From contig CANGDH010000001.1 of assembly GCA_947452555.1 (NCBI GenBank), forward strand, positions 62,001-126,000: a stretch of 64,000 nt of DNA, read 5' to 3'. The notes under the pieces were generated by a model. The model did no database searches. It had not been told where the DNA came from and worked only from the letters and a program-made list of their open reading frames with translations. Numbering within the stretch: the stretch's first letter is position 1; every line of letters starts with the position of its first letter. This DNA is from Bacteroidota bacterium (GTDB taxonomy: Bacteria > Bacteroidota > Bacteroidia > Chitinophagales > Chitinophagaceae). Of the stretch, positions 7,523 through 16,758 are shown piece by piece. The translations under genes were made by a program, and so were the position numbers.

Positions 7523-8533
7523 ATGCAAAAAATATTAGTTATTCAAACGGCCTTTATTGGCGATGTAGTATTAAGCACTTCCTTGTTAGCGTCTTTGCAT
7601 AATGAATATCCAGACATTAAGCTAGACATTTTAGTACGAAAAGGGAATGAAGCTCTTTTCAATAATCATCCTTATGTTAATTCAGTATTAGTTTGGAATA
7701 AGAAGGTGCGAAAGTATAAACATTGGTTACAAATTTTACTTCAAATAAGAAATACAGATTATGATGTAGTTATTAATGTGCAACGATATGCGGCAACAGG
7801 ATTGTGGACTGCTTTTTCAAATGCTAAAATAAAAATCGGCTTTGATAAAAATCCATTTTCATTTTTATTTACACATAAAATAAAACATTTAGCTGAACAA
7901 AAAGGGCTACATGAAATTCAGAAAAATCATGCATTATTAGCAGCCATAGGAGACTTGAAATTGGCAAAGCCAAAATTATATCCATCTATTGCAGACCATC
8001 AGAAAGTTGCAGCATTTCAATCTAAACCTTATATCTGTATTGCACCTGCTTCCGTATGGTTTACCAAACAGTTTCCTGTTGAGCAGTGGGTACAATTTTT
8101 AAATGAATTCGTTTTTAATGGTGTAGTATATATAATTGGAGGTCCGGGTGACAAAGCAATTGGCGATGCAATCATTGCTGGGCTTAATAATCCTCAAAAA
8201 GAAGTGGTGAATTTATCAGGCCAACTAGACTTTCTAGCATCTGCAGCATTGCAGGAAAAAGCAGTTTTAAACTACGTGAACGATTCTGCACCAATGCATT
8301 TTGCGTCCGCTGTAAATGCCCCTGTGGTTGCTATATATTGCTCCACCATTCCTGATTTTGGATATGGCCCATTGTCAGATTGTTCTTTTATAGTTCAAAC
8401 AACACAGCAATTAACTTGTCGTCCCTGTGGAATTCATGGCAAGAAAGCCTGTCCTTTAGGGCATTTTAGTTGTGCTAATAGTATTCAAATGCAACAATTA
8501 TTGGAACCTTTATCACAAATGCCTCAACATTAG
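7523..8533 (+). CDS. Glycosyltransferase family 9 (heptosyltransferase-like)
   Basis: The 336-residue protein begins MQKILVIQTAFIGDVVLSTS, the classical N-terminal Rossmann signature of ADP-heptose:LPS heptosyltransferases (WaaC/WaaF group). It later shows PASVWFTKQFPVEQWVQFL and the donor-binding region NDSAPMHFASAVNAPVVAIY. The C-terminal Cys-rich stretch CRPCGIHGKKACPLGHFSC is characteristic of the Bacteroidota subgroup. The enzyme should act in the cytoplasm on lipopolysaccharide core assembly; kdsA elsewhere in the window supports an LPS-producing organism. The exact sugar donor is not deducible. It sits between the TsaC-type gene and the CCA-adding enzyme in one direction. Confidence 0.9.
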   Translation: MQKILVIQTAFIGDVVLSTSLLASLHNEYPDIKLDILVRKGNEALFNNHPYVNSVLVWNKKVRKYKHWLQILLQIRNTDYDVVINVQRYAATGLWTAFSNAKIKIGFDKNPFSFLFTHKIKHLAEQKGLHEIQKNHALLAAIGDLKLAKPKLYPSIADHQKVAAFQSKPYICIAPASVWFTKQFPVEQWVQFLNEFVFNGVVYIIGGPGDKAIGDAIIAGLNNPQKEVVNLSGQLDFLASAALQEKAVLNYVNDSAPMHFASAVNAPVVAIYCSTIPDFGYGPLSDCSFIVQTTQQLTCRPCGIHGKKACPLGHFSCANSIQMQQLLEPLSQMPQH

Positions 8534-8541
8534 TACTTTTG
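8534..8541 (+). promoter_or_regulatory. Putative -7 promoter element (TACTTTTG) directly before the CCA-adding enzyme gene
   Basis: TACTTTTG matches TAnnTTTG perfectly and begins one base after the upstream stop codon. Transcription from it would start about two bases before the ATG at 8548, giving an essentially leaderless mRNA. No well-spaced -33 TTG is present. Confidence 0.4.
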
Positions 8542-8547
8542 CGCCCT

Positions 8548-9966
8548 ATGCAGATTCATTTTACAGACAGAGAAACAGAATTGCTTCATGCGGTTGCTAA
8601 AGCTGCATCGGGTCTTGGAGTGCCTGCATTTGCAGTAGGAGGGTTTGTACGCGATAAAATATTAGACAGACCAACTAAAGATATAGATATTGTTTGTTTA
8701 GGGGACGGTATGGCATTAGCGCAAGCTTTTTCAAAATTATTTAAACCAACACCTCCTGTTTCTTTATTTAAAACTTTTGGAACAGCACAGGTTAAATTTG
8801 ATGATATAGAGATTGAATTTGTAGGAGCAAGAAAGGAGAGTTATGCTAGAGATAGTAGAAAGCCCACAGTGGAACCTGGGACTATTGAAGACGATCAAAA
8901 TAGAAGAGATTTTACAGTAAATGCTTTAGCAGTTGAATTAAGTTTTGAACGATTTGGAACTATTATTGATCCATTTGGTGGATTAGAAGATTTAGAAAAT
9001 AAAATTTTAAAAACGCCATTAGCACCTGAAAGAACTTTCGACGACGATCCTTTAAGAATGATGCGTGCAATTCGATTTGCCACACAATTAGGTTTTGCCA
9101 TTACGGAGGAAACTATGCATGCTATTCAGAAAATGGCTAATCGAATTTCCATTGTTTCTCAGGAACGTATTACAGACGAGTTGCAGAAAATAATGATGAC
9201 TCCAAAACCTTCAAAAGGCTGGTACTTGTTAAGAGATGCAGGTTTGTTGCAGGAAATTTTCCCACTTTTGCTACAACTAGAGGGTGCTGAAACACTTGAT
9301 GGCATTGGCCATAAAGACAATTTTTCACATACACTACAAGTATTAGATAATGTTGCAGCTAATAGTAATGATATTTGGTTAAGATGGGCCGCTTTATTAC
9401 ATGATATTGCAAAACCAAAAACTAAAAGATTTGAAACAGGATTTGGATGGACTTTTCATGGTCACGAAGTAGTGGGCGCAAGAATGGTACCTAAAATTTT
9501 TACCCAATTAAAGTTGCCATTAAATGAAAGAATGAAAATGGTACAAAAACTGGTAGCCCTGCATTTGAGACCCATTTCATTAACAAAAGAGACAGTAACG
9601 GATAGTGCAGTAAGAAGATTATTATTTGATGCAGGAGAAGATATTGATTATTTAATGATACTTTGTTCTGGGGATATTACTAGTAAGAATCAAAGTAAAG
9701 TAAAACGATATTTACAAGGTTTTGAATATGTACGCCAACGAATTGTGGAAGTAGAAGAAAAGGACAAACTCAGAAATTGGCAGCCACCTATCACAGGTGA
9801 AATGATCATGGAAATATTCAATATTACACCTTCCAAAAATGTTGGAATAATAAAGGATGCAATAAGAGAAGCCATATTAGATGGAATAATTCCAAATGAA
9901 TTCGACGCGGCACGTGTATTTATGTTGGCGGAAGCAGCAAAGCTTGGTTTGTATCCAACAAAATAG
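8548..9966 (+). CDS. CCA tRNA nucleotidyltransferase / poly(A) polymerase family with HD domain
   Basis: This 472-residue enzyme has the class II nucleotidyltransferase head (FAVGGFVRDKILDR followed by KDIDIVCLGDG, the catalytic carboxylates). The RNA- and ATP-binding motifs RRDFTVNALAVEL and DDDPLRMMRAIRFATQLGF follow, and then an HD phosphohydrolase domain with LRWAALLHDIAKPKTKRF. It adds or repairs the 3' CCA of tRNA; the HD domain may remove cyclic phosphates. I place the start at ATG 8548, because the upstream TTG of the open frame overlaps the -7 promoter element. Single-enzyme CCA addition and a separate poly(A) polymerase are hard to tell apart by eye, but CCA addition is favoured. 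Confidence 0.9.
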   Translation: MQIHFTDRETELLHAVAKAASGLGVPAFAVGGFVRDKILDRPTKDIDIVCLGDGMALAQAFSKLFKPTPPVSLFKTFGTAQVKFDDIEIEFVGARKESYARDSRKPTVEPGTIEDDQNRRDFTVNALAVELSFERFGTIIDPFGGLEDLENKILKTPLAPERTFDDDPLRMMRAIRFATQLGFAITEETMHAIQKMANRISIVSQERITDELQKIMMTPKPSKGWYLLRDAGLLQEIFPLLLQLEGAETLDGIGHKDNFSHTLQVLDNVAANSNDIWLRWAALLHDIAKPKTKRFETGFGWTFHGHEVVGARMVPKIFTQLKLPLNERMKMVQKLVALHLRPISLTKETVTDSAVRRLLFDAGEDIDYLMILCSGDITSKNQSKVKRYLQGFEYVRQRIVEVEEKDKLRNWQPPITGEMIMEIFNITPSKNVGIIKDAIREAILDGIIPNEFDAARVFMLAEAAKLGLYPTK

Positions 9967-10004
9967 AAAATAAATAGTAATTTCGCCCATCTAAAAGCAC
10001 CAAA

Positions 10005-10655
10005 ATGGCAATATTAAAATTCAGGGTTTATTGGGAGGAAGAGGATGCAATTTATAGAGACATCTTGGTGAAGCATACGCAACATTTTTCCGATTTCCAT
10101 CAGGCGATACTGACTGCGTTTACTTTTGATCAAAAACATGACGCTACGTTTTTTAGAAGTAATGAATTGTGGCAGAGAGGAAGAGAAATTAGCAAAGAAG
10201 TTTACCTTAAGGAATATAAAGTTCCCCCTTTAATGATGGAGGAAACTACAGTGGGTTCTGAAATTATTGACACCAATCAACATTTTGTTTACGTGTACGA
10301 TTTTGCAAAATCTTGGACTTTCTTAATTGAGTTAATACAAGTTATTAAAAATGCAGATTCCGACATGGAACTTAGTTATCCTGTAATTGCAAGAACGGAA
10401 GGGGTGGGACCAATGCAATATGGAACCAAGGGATTATTGGGTGAGAAATTTGCTGACATCGAAGAAAAATATGACTTAGCTGAAACTGGTGAAGGATATG
10501 GAGTGGAAGGAGAAGAAGACGCACACGCATCTGATCATGGAGGGGAAGACGACGACGATTCAGACGAAGACGATTCAGATGATGCTGACGATGATAACAA
10601 TGACGATAATCAAGAATCATCTTCAAGTGAATTTTTTGATGGCGACGCATACTAG
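10005..10655 (+). CDS. pRiA4b ORF-3-like (IS1096 TnpR-like) protein with acidic tail
   Basis: The first about 150 residues resemble the plasmid pRiA4b ORF-3 family (KFRVYWEEEDAIYRDILVKH, then FSDFHQAILTAFTF and FVYVYDFAKSWTFLIELIQV). That family has no established biochemical role despite its mobile-element name. The last about 55 residues are almost entirely Asp, Glu, Ser and Asn, an intrinsically disordered acidic tail ending in SSSEFFDGDAY. No transposase, inverted repeat or target duplication surrounds it, so I do not regard it as part of a mobile element. It is wedged between the CCA-adding enzyme and miaA, suggesting cotranscription with tRNA-processing genes. Function is unknown. Confidence 0.75.
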   Translation: MAILKFRVYWEEEDAIYRDILVKHTQHFSDFHQAILTAFTFDQKHDATFFRSNELWQRGREISKEVYLKEYKVPPLMMEETTVGSEIIDTNQHFVYVYDFAKSWTFLIELIQVIKNADSDMELSYPVIARTEGVGPMQYGTKGLLGEKFADIEEKYDLAETGEGYGVEGEEDAHASDHGGEDDDDSDEDDSDDADDDNNDDNQESSSSEFFDGDAY

Positions 10656-10675
10656 TATTTTCAAATTATATCCCA

Positions 10676-11563
10676 TTGCATAAAACAGTCTATATTATAA
10701 TGGGACCCACTGCTGTGGGTAAAACTAGTTTTGCTATTCAATTAGCAAAAGCATTAAATACTGAAATTATTTCGGCAGACGCAAGACAATGTTTTAAGGA
10801 ATTGAATATTGGGGTTGCAAGACCTAGTAATGAAGAATTGGAAGCAGTTCCACATCATTTCATTGCAAGTCATTCTATAGTGGATACCGTGAATGCTGTA
10901 GTATTTGAACAGTATGCATTAGAGAAAACAGCTCACTTATTTACTAATAAGGATTCGGTTGTAATTGTAGGTGGGACTGGATTATATATCAAAGCTTTTT
11001 GCGAAGGATTAGATGCCATTCCTGCTATTGACCCATCCATTAGGTCGTTTGTGGCAGCACAATATGAGCAATTTGGATTAGCATGGTTGCAATCCGAAAT
11101 AGCCGAAAAAGATCCTGCCTATTGGGCACAGGCAGAACAAGACAATCCACATAGATTGATGCGTGCTTTAGAAGTTATGCTTGGGGCAGGGGCCTCAATT
11201 TTGAGTTTTCAAAAAAAAATAAAAAAGCAAAGACCGTTTAATATTGTTAAGATTGGATTGGAAATGCCAAGACCAGCTTTAGTCGACAGGATTAATCAAA
11301 GAGTATTGAATATGGTCGAAGAAGGGCTAGAGCTGGAAGTGATTGGTTTAAAATCGGCGCTTGATCTAAATGCACTACAGACAGTGGGTTATCAAGAATG
11401 GCTACCTTATTTTGAAGGAAAAATATCCAAAGAAGAAGTCATAGAATTGATTCAGCAAAATACTAGAAGATATGCTAAGAGACAAATGACTTGGTTTAAA
11501 AAAGATGTCGAAATCCAATGGTATCAAGCTGATTCTGTGACAGTGAGTCAAGTAATATTATAG
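10676..11563 (+). CDS. miaA: tRNA dimethylallyltransferase
   Basis: MiaA transfers dimethylallyl to the N6 of A37 in tRNAs reading UNN codons. The 295-residue protein shows the P-loop IIMGPTAVGKTSFA (Gly10 to Thr17), ISADARQCFKELNIG, the signature VVIVGGTGLYIKAF, and the C-terminal TRRYAKRQMTWFKKD segment that contacts tRNA. The start must be the TTG at 10676: an in-frame ATG at 10700 would remove the first beta strand before the P-loop, and no other start is available before the upstream stop. It lies 20 bases after the acidic-tail protein gene. Confidence 0.95.
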   Translation: MHKTVYIIMGPTAVGKTSFAIQLAKALNTEIISADARQCFKELNIGVARPSNEELEAVPHHFIASHSIVDTVNAVVFEQYALEKTAHLFTNKDSVVIVGGTGLYIKAFCEGLDAIPAIDPSIRSFVAAQYEQFGLAWLQSEIAEKDPAYWAQAEQDNPHRLMRALEVMLGAGASILSFQKKIKKQRPFNIVKIGLEMPRPALVDRINQRVLNMVEEGLELEVIGLKSALDLNALQTVGYQEWLPYFEGKISKEEVIELIQQNTRRYAKRQMTWFKKDVEIQWYQADSVTVSQVIL

Positions 11564-11593
11564 AAATATTAGTTTTTTAATTTTTTATATTAA

Positions 11594-11630
11594 ATAGATT
11601 TAGGTTAGTTTTAAACTAATTAAAATCTAT
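11594..11630 (+). repeat. Compound inverted repeat just upstream of the M16 peptidase gene
   Basis: An outer pair ATAGATTT/AAATCTAT encloses an inner pair TTAGTTT/AAACTAA separated by a single T, with 3-base internal loops between the pairs. The whole 37-base structure ends 3 bases before the ATG at 11634. It is not followed by a T-run, so it is more likely an operator or 5' UTR hairpin than a terminator. Confidence 0.5.
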
Positions 11631-11633
11631 CAC

Positions 11634-12962
11634 ATGCGAAAAAAATGCATCTTTAGTTTAGTTGGTTTATTTGCGTTAAATATACTTAGTGCGCAATCTC
11701 AAGCCATACAATTTGAAAAATACACATTGCCCAATGGGTTAAAAGTAATTCTACACGAGGACCATTCGGCCCCAGTGGTAGCAGTTACTGCATTATATCA
11801 TGTGGGTTCGAAAAATGAGGACACCGCTCGTACTGGATTTGCACATTTTTTTGAACATCTTTTATTTGAAGGGTCTGACAATATTAAAAGAGGAGAGTTT
11901 GATAAATACATTGCCAATGCAGGTGGAGTAAACAATGCCAATACCTCTCAGGACAGAACTTTTTATTACGAGTTATTTCCGTCTAATCAAGTTGACTTAG
12001 GGTTATGGTTAGAGAGTGAAAGAATGATGCATGCTAAAATAGAACAAGTAGGTGTGAATACGCAACGTGAAGTAGTAAAGGAAGAAAAACGACAAAGAAT
12101 GGACAATCGTCCTTATGGAAGTTTTTTAACAGAAGTTTTAAAACGTGCATTTAAAGTTCACCCCTATAGATGGGCTCCAATTGGAAGCATTGATCATTTA
12201 AATGCGGCAACATTAGAGGAATTTGTTCAGTTTTATAAAACCTATTATGTACCCAATAACTGTGTATTGTCAATTGCTGGTGATATAAATAAAGCAGAAT
12301 TGAAACAAAAAATTGCTAGTTATTTTGGACCAATTGCAAAAAGTGCAACACCAATTATTAGACCTACTATTAAGGAACCGGCTTTAGGGGGTGAAGTAAG
12401 GGACACTATTTATGACAATATTCAGTTATCTGGCGTGTTCCAGGCTTATAGAGCACCTAAGCAAGGAGGAAGTGAATATTATGCATTCAATATATTATCT
12501 ACTATTTTATCAGGCGGAGAGTCTTCTAGAATGACGAAGACATTGGTGGACACCAAACAACAAGCTGCTTTTGCTGGTTCTCAACCATTCTTTAATGAAG
12601 ACGAGGGTTTGTTTATCACTATTGCATTGGCGAATGCGGGCGTAAAACCAGATTCATTAGAGCTTAGTATTGATAGTGTAGTGAATGACTTGAAAAATAA
12701 TTTAGTGGGGGAGCGAGAGTTTCAAAAAGTAAAAAATCAAATTACCACGGGACTAGTTTCAAGTAAAGCAACTATGGCTGGTATTGCAGAAAGCTTGGCC
12801 GACAATGAAGTCTATTTTGGCGACGCTAATTTGATTAATACTGAATTAGATAAATATAATAAAGTAACAAGGGAAGATATACTAAAAGTGGCTCAAAAAT
12901 ATCTAAACAAAGACAACCGAGTAGTGTTGTATTATTTACCTAAACCAACTACAGCTAAATAG
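11634..12962 (+). CDS. M16 family zinc peptidase, catalytic subunit
   Basis: The 442-residue protein has a signal peptide (about residues 1-20) and the inverted zinc motif HFFEH (His71, Glu74, His75), with the third ligand about 76 residues on in QREVVKEEKRQ (Glu151). This is the active half of a bacterial processing-peptidase or insulinase-like pair. It is expected in the periplasm or at the outer membrane. It is followed after 28 bases by a larger M16 protein lacking the zinc motif, matching the active/inactive heterodimer arrangement common in the family. A compound inverted repeat lies directly before the start. Confidence 0.93.
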   Translation: MRKKCIFSLVGLFALNILSAQSQAIQFEKYTLPNGLKVILHEDHSAPVVAVTALYHVGSKNEDTARTGFAHFFEHLLFEGSDNIKRGEFDKYIANAGGVNNANTSQDRTFYYELFPSNQVDLGLWLESERMMHAKIEQVGVNTQREVVKEEKRQRMDNRPYGSFLTEVLKRAFKVHPYRWAPIGSIDHLNAATLEEFVQFYKTYYVPNNCVLSIAGDINKAELKQKIASYFGPIAKSATPIIRPTIKEPALGGEVRDTIYDNIQLSGVFQAYRAPKQGGSEYYAFNILSTILSGGESSRMTKTLVDTKQQAAFAGSQPFFNEDEGLFITIALANAGVKPDSLELSIDSVVNDLKNNLVGEREFQKVKNQITTGLVSSKATMAGIAESLADNEVYFGDANLINTELDKYNKVTREDILKVAQKYLNKDNRVVLYYLPKPTTAK

Positions 12963-12990
12963 TTTCTAAGCTAAGTTTAAAAAATATATC

Positions 12991-15054
12991 ATGAAAAAAT
13001 TAGTATACCTTTTTATATGCTGCATGCCAATTACTTTAATGGCTCAGTCTATCGACAGAACTAAAGCACCAGCTCCTGGTAAAGCGCCTTTAATTCAAGT
13101 GGGAAATCCAGTTAAATATACATTGGCAAATGGGTTACAAATATTTGTAGTCAAGAACACCAAATTACCAACTGTTGTAGCTTCCTTAGTTATCAATCTA
13201 GATGGAGTAAAGGAAGGGGATAAGGCAGGTGTTGCAGATATGGCAGGTCAATTATTAAAAAGAGGAACCACTAGCATGTCTAAGGAAGTATTAGACGAGG
13301 CAGTAGAATATTTAGGCGGAAGTTTAAATACAAGTAGTTTGTCTGCTACTGTAAGTTCCTTAAAGTATAATTTTCCTAAACTATTCGAATTAATGTCAGC
13401 TGTAATTTTACACCCTTCATTAGCCAATTCGGAATTAGAAAAAGTAAGAGTTCAAACCCTTTCAGGTATTGAATCTAATAAGGACGATGCAGATGCTATT
13501 TCAAATAATGTAATGAGTAAATTAGTGTATGGTCCGAACCATCCATTTGGGGAAATAGCTACCACTAAAACGGTGAATGCAGTTAAGATTGAAGATGTAA
13601 AAAACTATATTAATTCCTATTGGAAACCTAATATGGCTTATTTGGTTTTTGTAGGAGACATAGAACCTGCTGAAGCTAAAGCATTGGCTGAGAAAAATTT
13701 AGGTGTTTGGAAAAAAGGGATTACTATTCCTCAAAATTTCCCAAAGCCAGTTAAGCCTACTAGTACTTATGTTGCAATAGTAGACAGGCCGGCTTCTGTT
13801 CAGAGTGTAGTTGCCATTGCAAGCACTGTGGATTTAGTGAAAGGTGCTCCAAATGACATTAGTGCGAATGTGATGAATAATATTTTAGGAGGTAGTTTCT
13901 CTGGACGATTATTTAATAATTTAAGAGAAGCCCATGGCTTTACTTATGGGGCTTATTCAAGCTTAACACCTAATAGACAAATTGGAATATTTTCTGCAGA
14001 AGCTTCTGTAAGAAATGAAAAAACAGATAGTTCAATTCAAGAAATGTTGTATGAGATTAATGTAATACGCAACAATAAAGTAGGCGATACAGAGTTGAAT
14101 AGAATGAAAAATTATTTAGCTGGTGGTTTCGCAAGGTCTTTAGAAAGTCCTGCTACTATTGCTAATTTCGCATTGAATATTGCTAAGTATAATTTACCTG
14201 CAGACTATTATCAAAAATACCTTACAAAATTAGCGGCTGTGAATGCGGACAATGTTCAAACTGCTGCGAAGGATTTATTAAATCCTAGTCAAATGCATAT
14301 TGTAATTGTAGGGAATGCAAAACAAATTGCTAAAGGATTAGAAAAATATGGTCCTGTTAAATATTTTAATATAGAAGGTAATGAAGTTACTGCTCCTAAG
14401 GAAGCCAAAGTGGATGCTAGTTTAACAAGTGAAGTATTAATTGAAAAAATCACAACTGCCATGGGCGGTGCTGCAATAAGTAATATTAAAGACGTTCAAC
14501 TAATTGGCAAAGTGAATATTATGGGCCAGTCATTAGACATGAACCAGAAATTATTAATCCCAGGCAATGCCATTCAGACTATGTCAATGGGAGGCATGGT
14601 CATTTCAAAGCAAGCAGTAGTAAATGGCAAATATGAAATGTCTCAACAAGGCCAACAGGCACCTATAACGGATGAAGTAAAAGAAGGATTAGATGAGTCA
14701 ACGCATTTAGTTCCGGAGCAAACTTATGTTTCCAAAGGATATAAGTTTACCATTGTTGGTGCTGAAAAAGTGGATGGTAAAGACGCCATTGACGTTGAAC
14801 TGGTAACACCTTCTGGTAAAAAGTCACATCGTTATTATGATGCTACAACTTATTTGTTAGTTAAGACCATGAAGTCTCAGGAAGTTCCAGGAAGGGCAGC
14901 TGTCGTCCAACAAGAGTTTTTTAAAAACTACCAAACAGTAGAAGGGGTTTCATTTGCAAAAGAAACTACTATTGACCTAGGTCAGTTTAAAATGAATATT
15001 AATTACAATGAGATTAAGGTAAACCAAGGATTGAAATTGGAAGACTTAAAATAA
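12991..15054 (+). CDS. M16 family peptidase-like partner without zinc site, with C-terminal extension
   Basis: The 687-residue protein has a signal peptide and two M16-type domains over roughly residues 40-460. The position of the HxxEH motif reads GVADMAGQLLKRGTTSM, so the zinc ligands are gone. The Arg/Tyr segment of the inactive partner is present (NNLREAHGFTYGAYSSL). A further about 215 residues follow, with beta-rich sequence such as DVQLIGKVNIMGQSLDMNQK and SHRYYDATTYLLVKTM, that recalls lipoprotein-carrier (LolA-like) or DUF4292-type folds. That comparison is tentative. It should form a periplasmic complex with the preceding catalytic subunit. A strong terminator follows 26 bases after the stop. 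Confidence 0.88.
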   Translation: MKKLVYLFICCMPITLMAQSIDRTKAPAPGKAPLIQVGNPVKYTLANGLQIFVVKNTKLPTVVASLVINLDGVKEGDKAGVADMAGQLLKRGTTSMSKEVLDEAVEYLGGSLNTSSLSATVSSLKYNFPKLFELMSAVILHPSLANSELEKVRVQTLSGIESNKDDADAISNNVMSKLVYGPNHPFGEIATTKTVNAVKIEDVKNYINSYWKPNMAYLVFVGDIEPAEAKALAEKNLGVWKKGITIPQNFPKPVKPTSTYVAIVDRPASVQSVVAIASTVDLVKGAPNDISANVMNNILGGSFSGRLFNNLREAHGFTYGAYSSLTPNRQIGIFSAEASVRNEKTDSSIQEMLYEINVIRNNKVGDTELNRMKNYLAGGFARSLESPATIANFALNIAKYNLPADYYQKYLTKLAAVNADNVQTAAKDLLNPSQMHIVIVGNAKQIAKGLEKYGPVKYFNIEGNEVTAPKEAKVDASLTSEVLIEKITTAMGGAAISNIKDVQLIGKVNIMGQSLDMNQKLLIPGNAIQTMSMGGMVISKQAVVNGKYEMSQQGQQAPITDEVKEGLDESTHLVPEQTYVSKGYKFTIVGAEKVDGKDAIDVELVTPSGKKSHRYYDATTYLLVKTMKSQEVPGRAAVVQQEFFKNYQTVEGVSFAKETTIDLGQFKMNINYNEIKVNQGLKLEDLK

Positions 15055-15080
15055 ATATTAAATTAGTTCAAGAATAAATT

Positions 15081-15113
15081 AAAAGGGCCGCTCAAATCTG
15101 AGCGGCCCTTTTT
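15081..15113. terminator. Bidirectional rho-independent terminator
   Basis: A perfect 14-bp stem, AAAAGGGCCGCTCA with TGAGCGGCCCTTTT, has a 4-base loop AATC. It is flanked by A's on the left and T's on the right, so it can act on both strands. It separates the convergent M16 operon and the FadL-like porin gene. Confidence 0.9.
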
Positions 15114-15135
15114 GTAAAATGTAGGTAATAACTAT

Positions 15136-16680
15136 TTAGTTAAATTTAATACCATAACCAATATTAAACATCAATTGATTGCCTGTATAATTTGCATAAG
15201 TATTAGGCTTATCATTTAAACGATAAGGGAATAAAGCGTCTTTTGTGTTTGTATTGGAAACCGTGAAGTCAATAAAATGATTATTGCTTCTATATCCAAG
15301 GCCACCGCTTATTACCATGCGTGAAGCTTTGATTTTTTCGTCTTTATAAGGAGTTCCATAATATGCAAATCCTGCTCTTGCCATCCAGTTCCCAGTTAAT
15401 CTCAATTCAGAACCAACTTTAATGTTCACATTGTTTTTGTAAGCTGCTTTAATGGTGCTATTTAATGCGTCATAATAATCTGTACTGGCTTGGTCATAAG
15501 TATTTGCATAATAATGTGTGCCTGTATAATTTACCCATTCTAAGTCGGCACTGATAAAACCTAAAGGCTGTGATGGTTTATTTGGTTGTGCGAAAAAATA
15601 GCTACCACTAAAAATAGTTTTTAATGGAGTTGCAATCGTATACTCTCTAATGCCAGGATAGCCGTCATTCAAGTCATTAGAACTTGCAGACTGCACACCA
15701 GCATACTTCTCAGTATTGGTAGTCATGTCGGCGCTAATTTTGTCCCTTAAAGTAATCAATTGAGGGGTATGAATAGTGAAGCCTAAACGTAAGAAAGATT
15801 CAGGCTTGTATATAATACCCAGTTTAGCGCCTAATCCCCAACCCTTTGAACTAAAGTTTTCATTCAACACAAATCCACCAAAAAAATTGTTTGGATTAGG
15901 ATTGCCATTTTGGTCTAATAAGTCGGTTTCAGAATACTGTGTAGTTCTGTTATAGTTAATCATTGGCATTACGACACTGGCACCTAAGTATAATTTATTC
16001 TCTAAATTACCAGCCCATCCAAAAGCCAATTCATTATAAGATCCACTTGTGTAAGAATCATAATTTTGCATCACGCCAGTTGAGATTGGCACTAAGCTTT
16101 GGTATCCAGTTACATTTCCAGCAGCGTTTGCAGTGGTGTCCACTAAATAAGTTCTAAATGCTAATGAGCTTCCATAAATATAATTATTTAATGCAGAATT
16201 AGTATCTGCTCTGTCTGCAACTAATTCTTCTAAATATTTTTCAGACAAACTGCTGAAATTATTTTTGCCACTATAATTAATATGATTATTATAATCTGCA
16301 ATTTGAGTAAAGCTAATAGAGAAAGCACTGCTCGTCCATCTATTAATACTTTTACCGTCTGCAAATACTACCGCAATAGATCCTAAACTTGACTTGGAAT
16401 CTGTTGAGCTACTAGCGGTCCCTCTAAAGTTGAAGTTGTTATTTGTAACTAAAAATTTAGGCACCATAAGCAATTCACTCTTGGTATAAAAACCAAGTCC
16501 AGCTGGGTTGATATGATTTGCAGAAACATCTCCACCTAGAGACCCCATAGCACCACCTAATGCATTACTTCTTGCTGTTCCGTTGGGAGCAAACCAAGAA
16601 AGTCTAAGGCCATCTTCAGGACTTTGTGCAAAAGCTGCAACACTAGAGACCATTAAAATCGAAAATAAAAGCTTACTCAT
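15136..16680 (-). CDS. FadL/OmpP1-type outer membrane beta-barrel protein
   Basis: This 514-residue protein has a signal peptide (about 1-18, ending AFA-Q). It begins with a segment GTARSNALGGAMGSLGGDVS followed by NHINPAGLGFYTKSEL, the N-terminal hatch signature of the FadL / OmpP1 hydrocarbon-transport family. In Bacteroidota this signature is also used by large outer-membrane proteins of unknown cargo. The rest is alternating aromatic beta strands, and it ends with a barrel-type terminus NIGYGIKFN. Function is probably uptake of hydrophobic compounds, but the cargo is unknown. It converges on the M16 operon across the bidirectional terminator. Confidence 0.8.
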   Translation of the reverse strand: MSKLLFSILMVSSVAAFAQSPEDGLRLSWFAPNGTARSNALGGAMGSLGGDVSANHINPAGLGFYTKSELLMVPKFLVTNNNFNFRGTASSSTDSKSSLGSIAVVFADGKSINRWTSSAFSISFTQIADYNNHINYSGKNNFSSLSEKYLEELVADRADTNSALNNYIYGSSLAFRTYLVDTTANAAGNVTGYQSLVPISTGVMQNYDSYTSGSYNELAFGWAGNLENKLYLGASVVMPMINYNRTTQYSETDLLDQNGNPNPNNFFGGFVLNENFSSKGWGLGAKLGIIYKPESFLRLGFTIHTPQLITLRDKISADMTTNTEKYAGVQSASSNDLNDGYPGIREYTIATPLKTIFSGSYFFAQPNKPSQPLGFISADLEWVNYTGTHYYANTYDQASTDYYDALNSTIKAAYKNNVNIKVGSELRLTGNWMARAGFAYYGTPYKDEKIKASRMVISGGLGYRSNNHFIDFTVSNTNTKDALFPYRLNDKPNTYANYTGNQLMFNIGYGIKFN

Positions 16681-16711
16681 AATTCTGTGTATTTATTAAT
16701 TACAATAAAAT

Positions 16712-16748
16712 GTAAATAGTATAGTTCTAAAAAAAAGTAAATAGTATA
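16712..16748. repeat. 12-bp direct repeat in the FadL-like gene upstream region
   Basis: GTAAATAGTATA occurs at 16712-16723 and again at 16737-16748, spaced 25 bases start to start. The pair lies in the 78-base gap upstream of the leftward porin gene. It could be a regulator site or an accident of AT-rich sequence. Confidence 0.3.
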
Positions 16749-16758
16749 TTAAATTTTT

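Noticed and set aside
10005..10655. Mobile element suggested by the pRiA4b/IS1096-like family name
   Set aside because: No transposase, terminal inverted repeats or target duplication around it.
10372..10683. Open frames on both strands over the acidic tail coding region
   Set aside because: They arise from the repetitive GAC/GAA codons of the Asp/Glu tail and have biased, unlikely compositions (His/Arg- or Thr/Met-rich).
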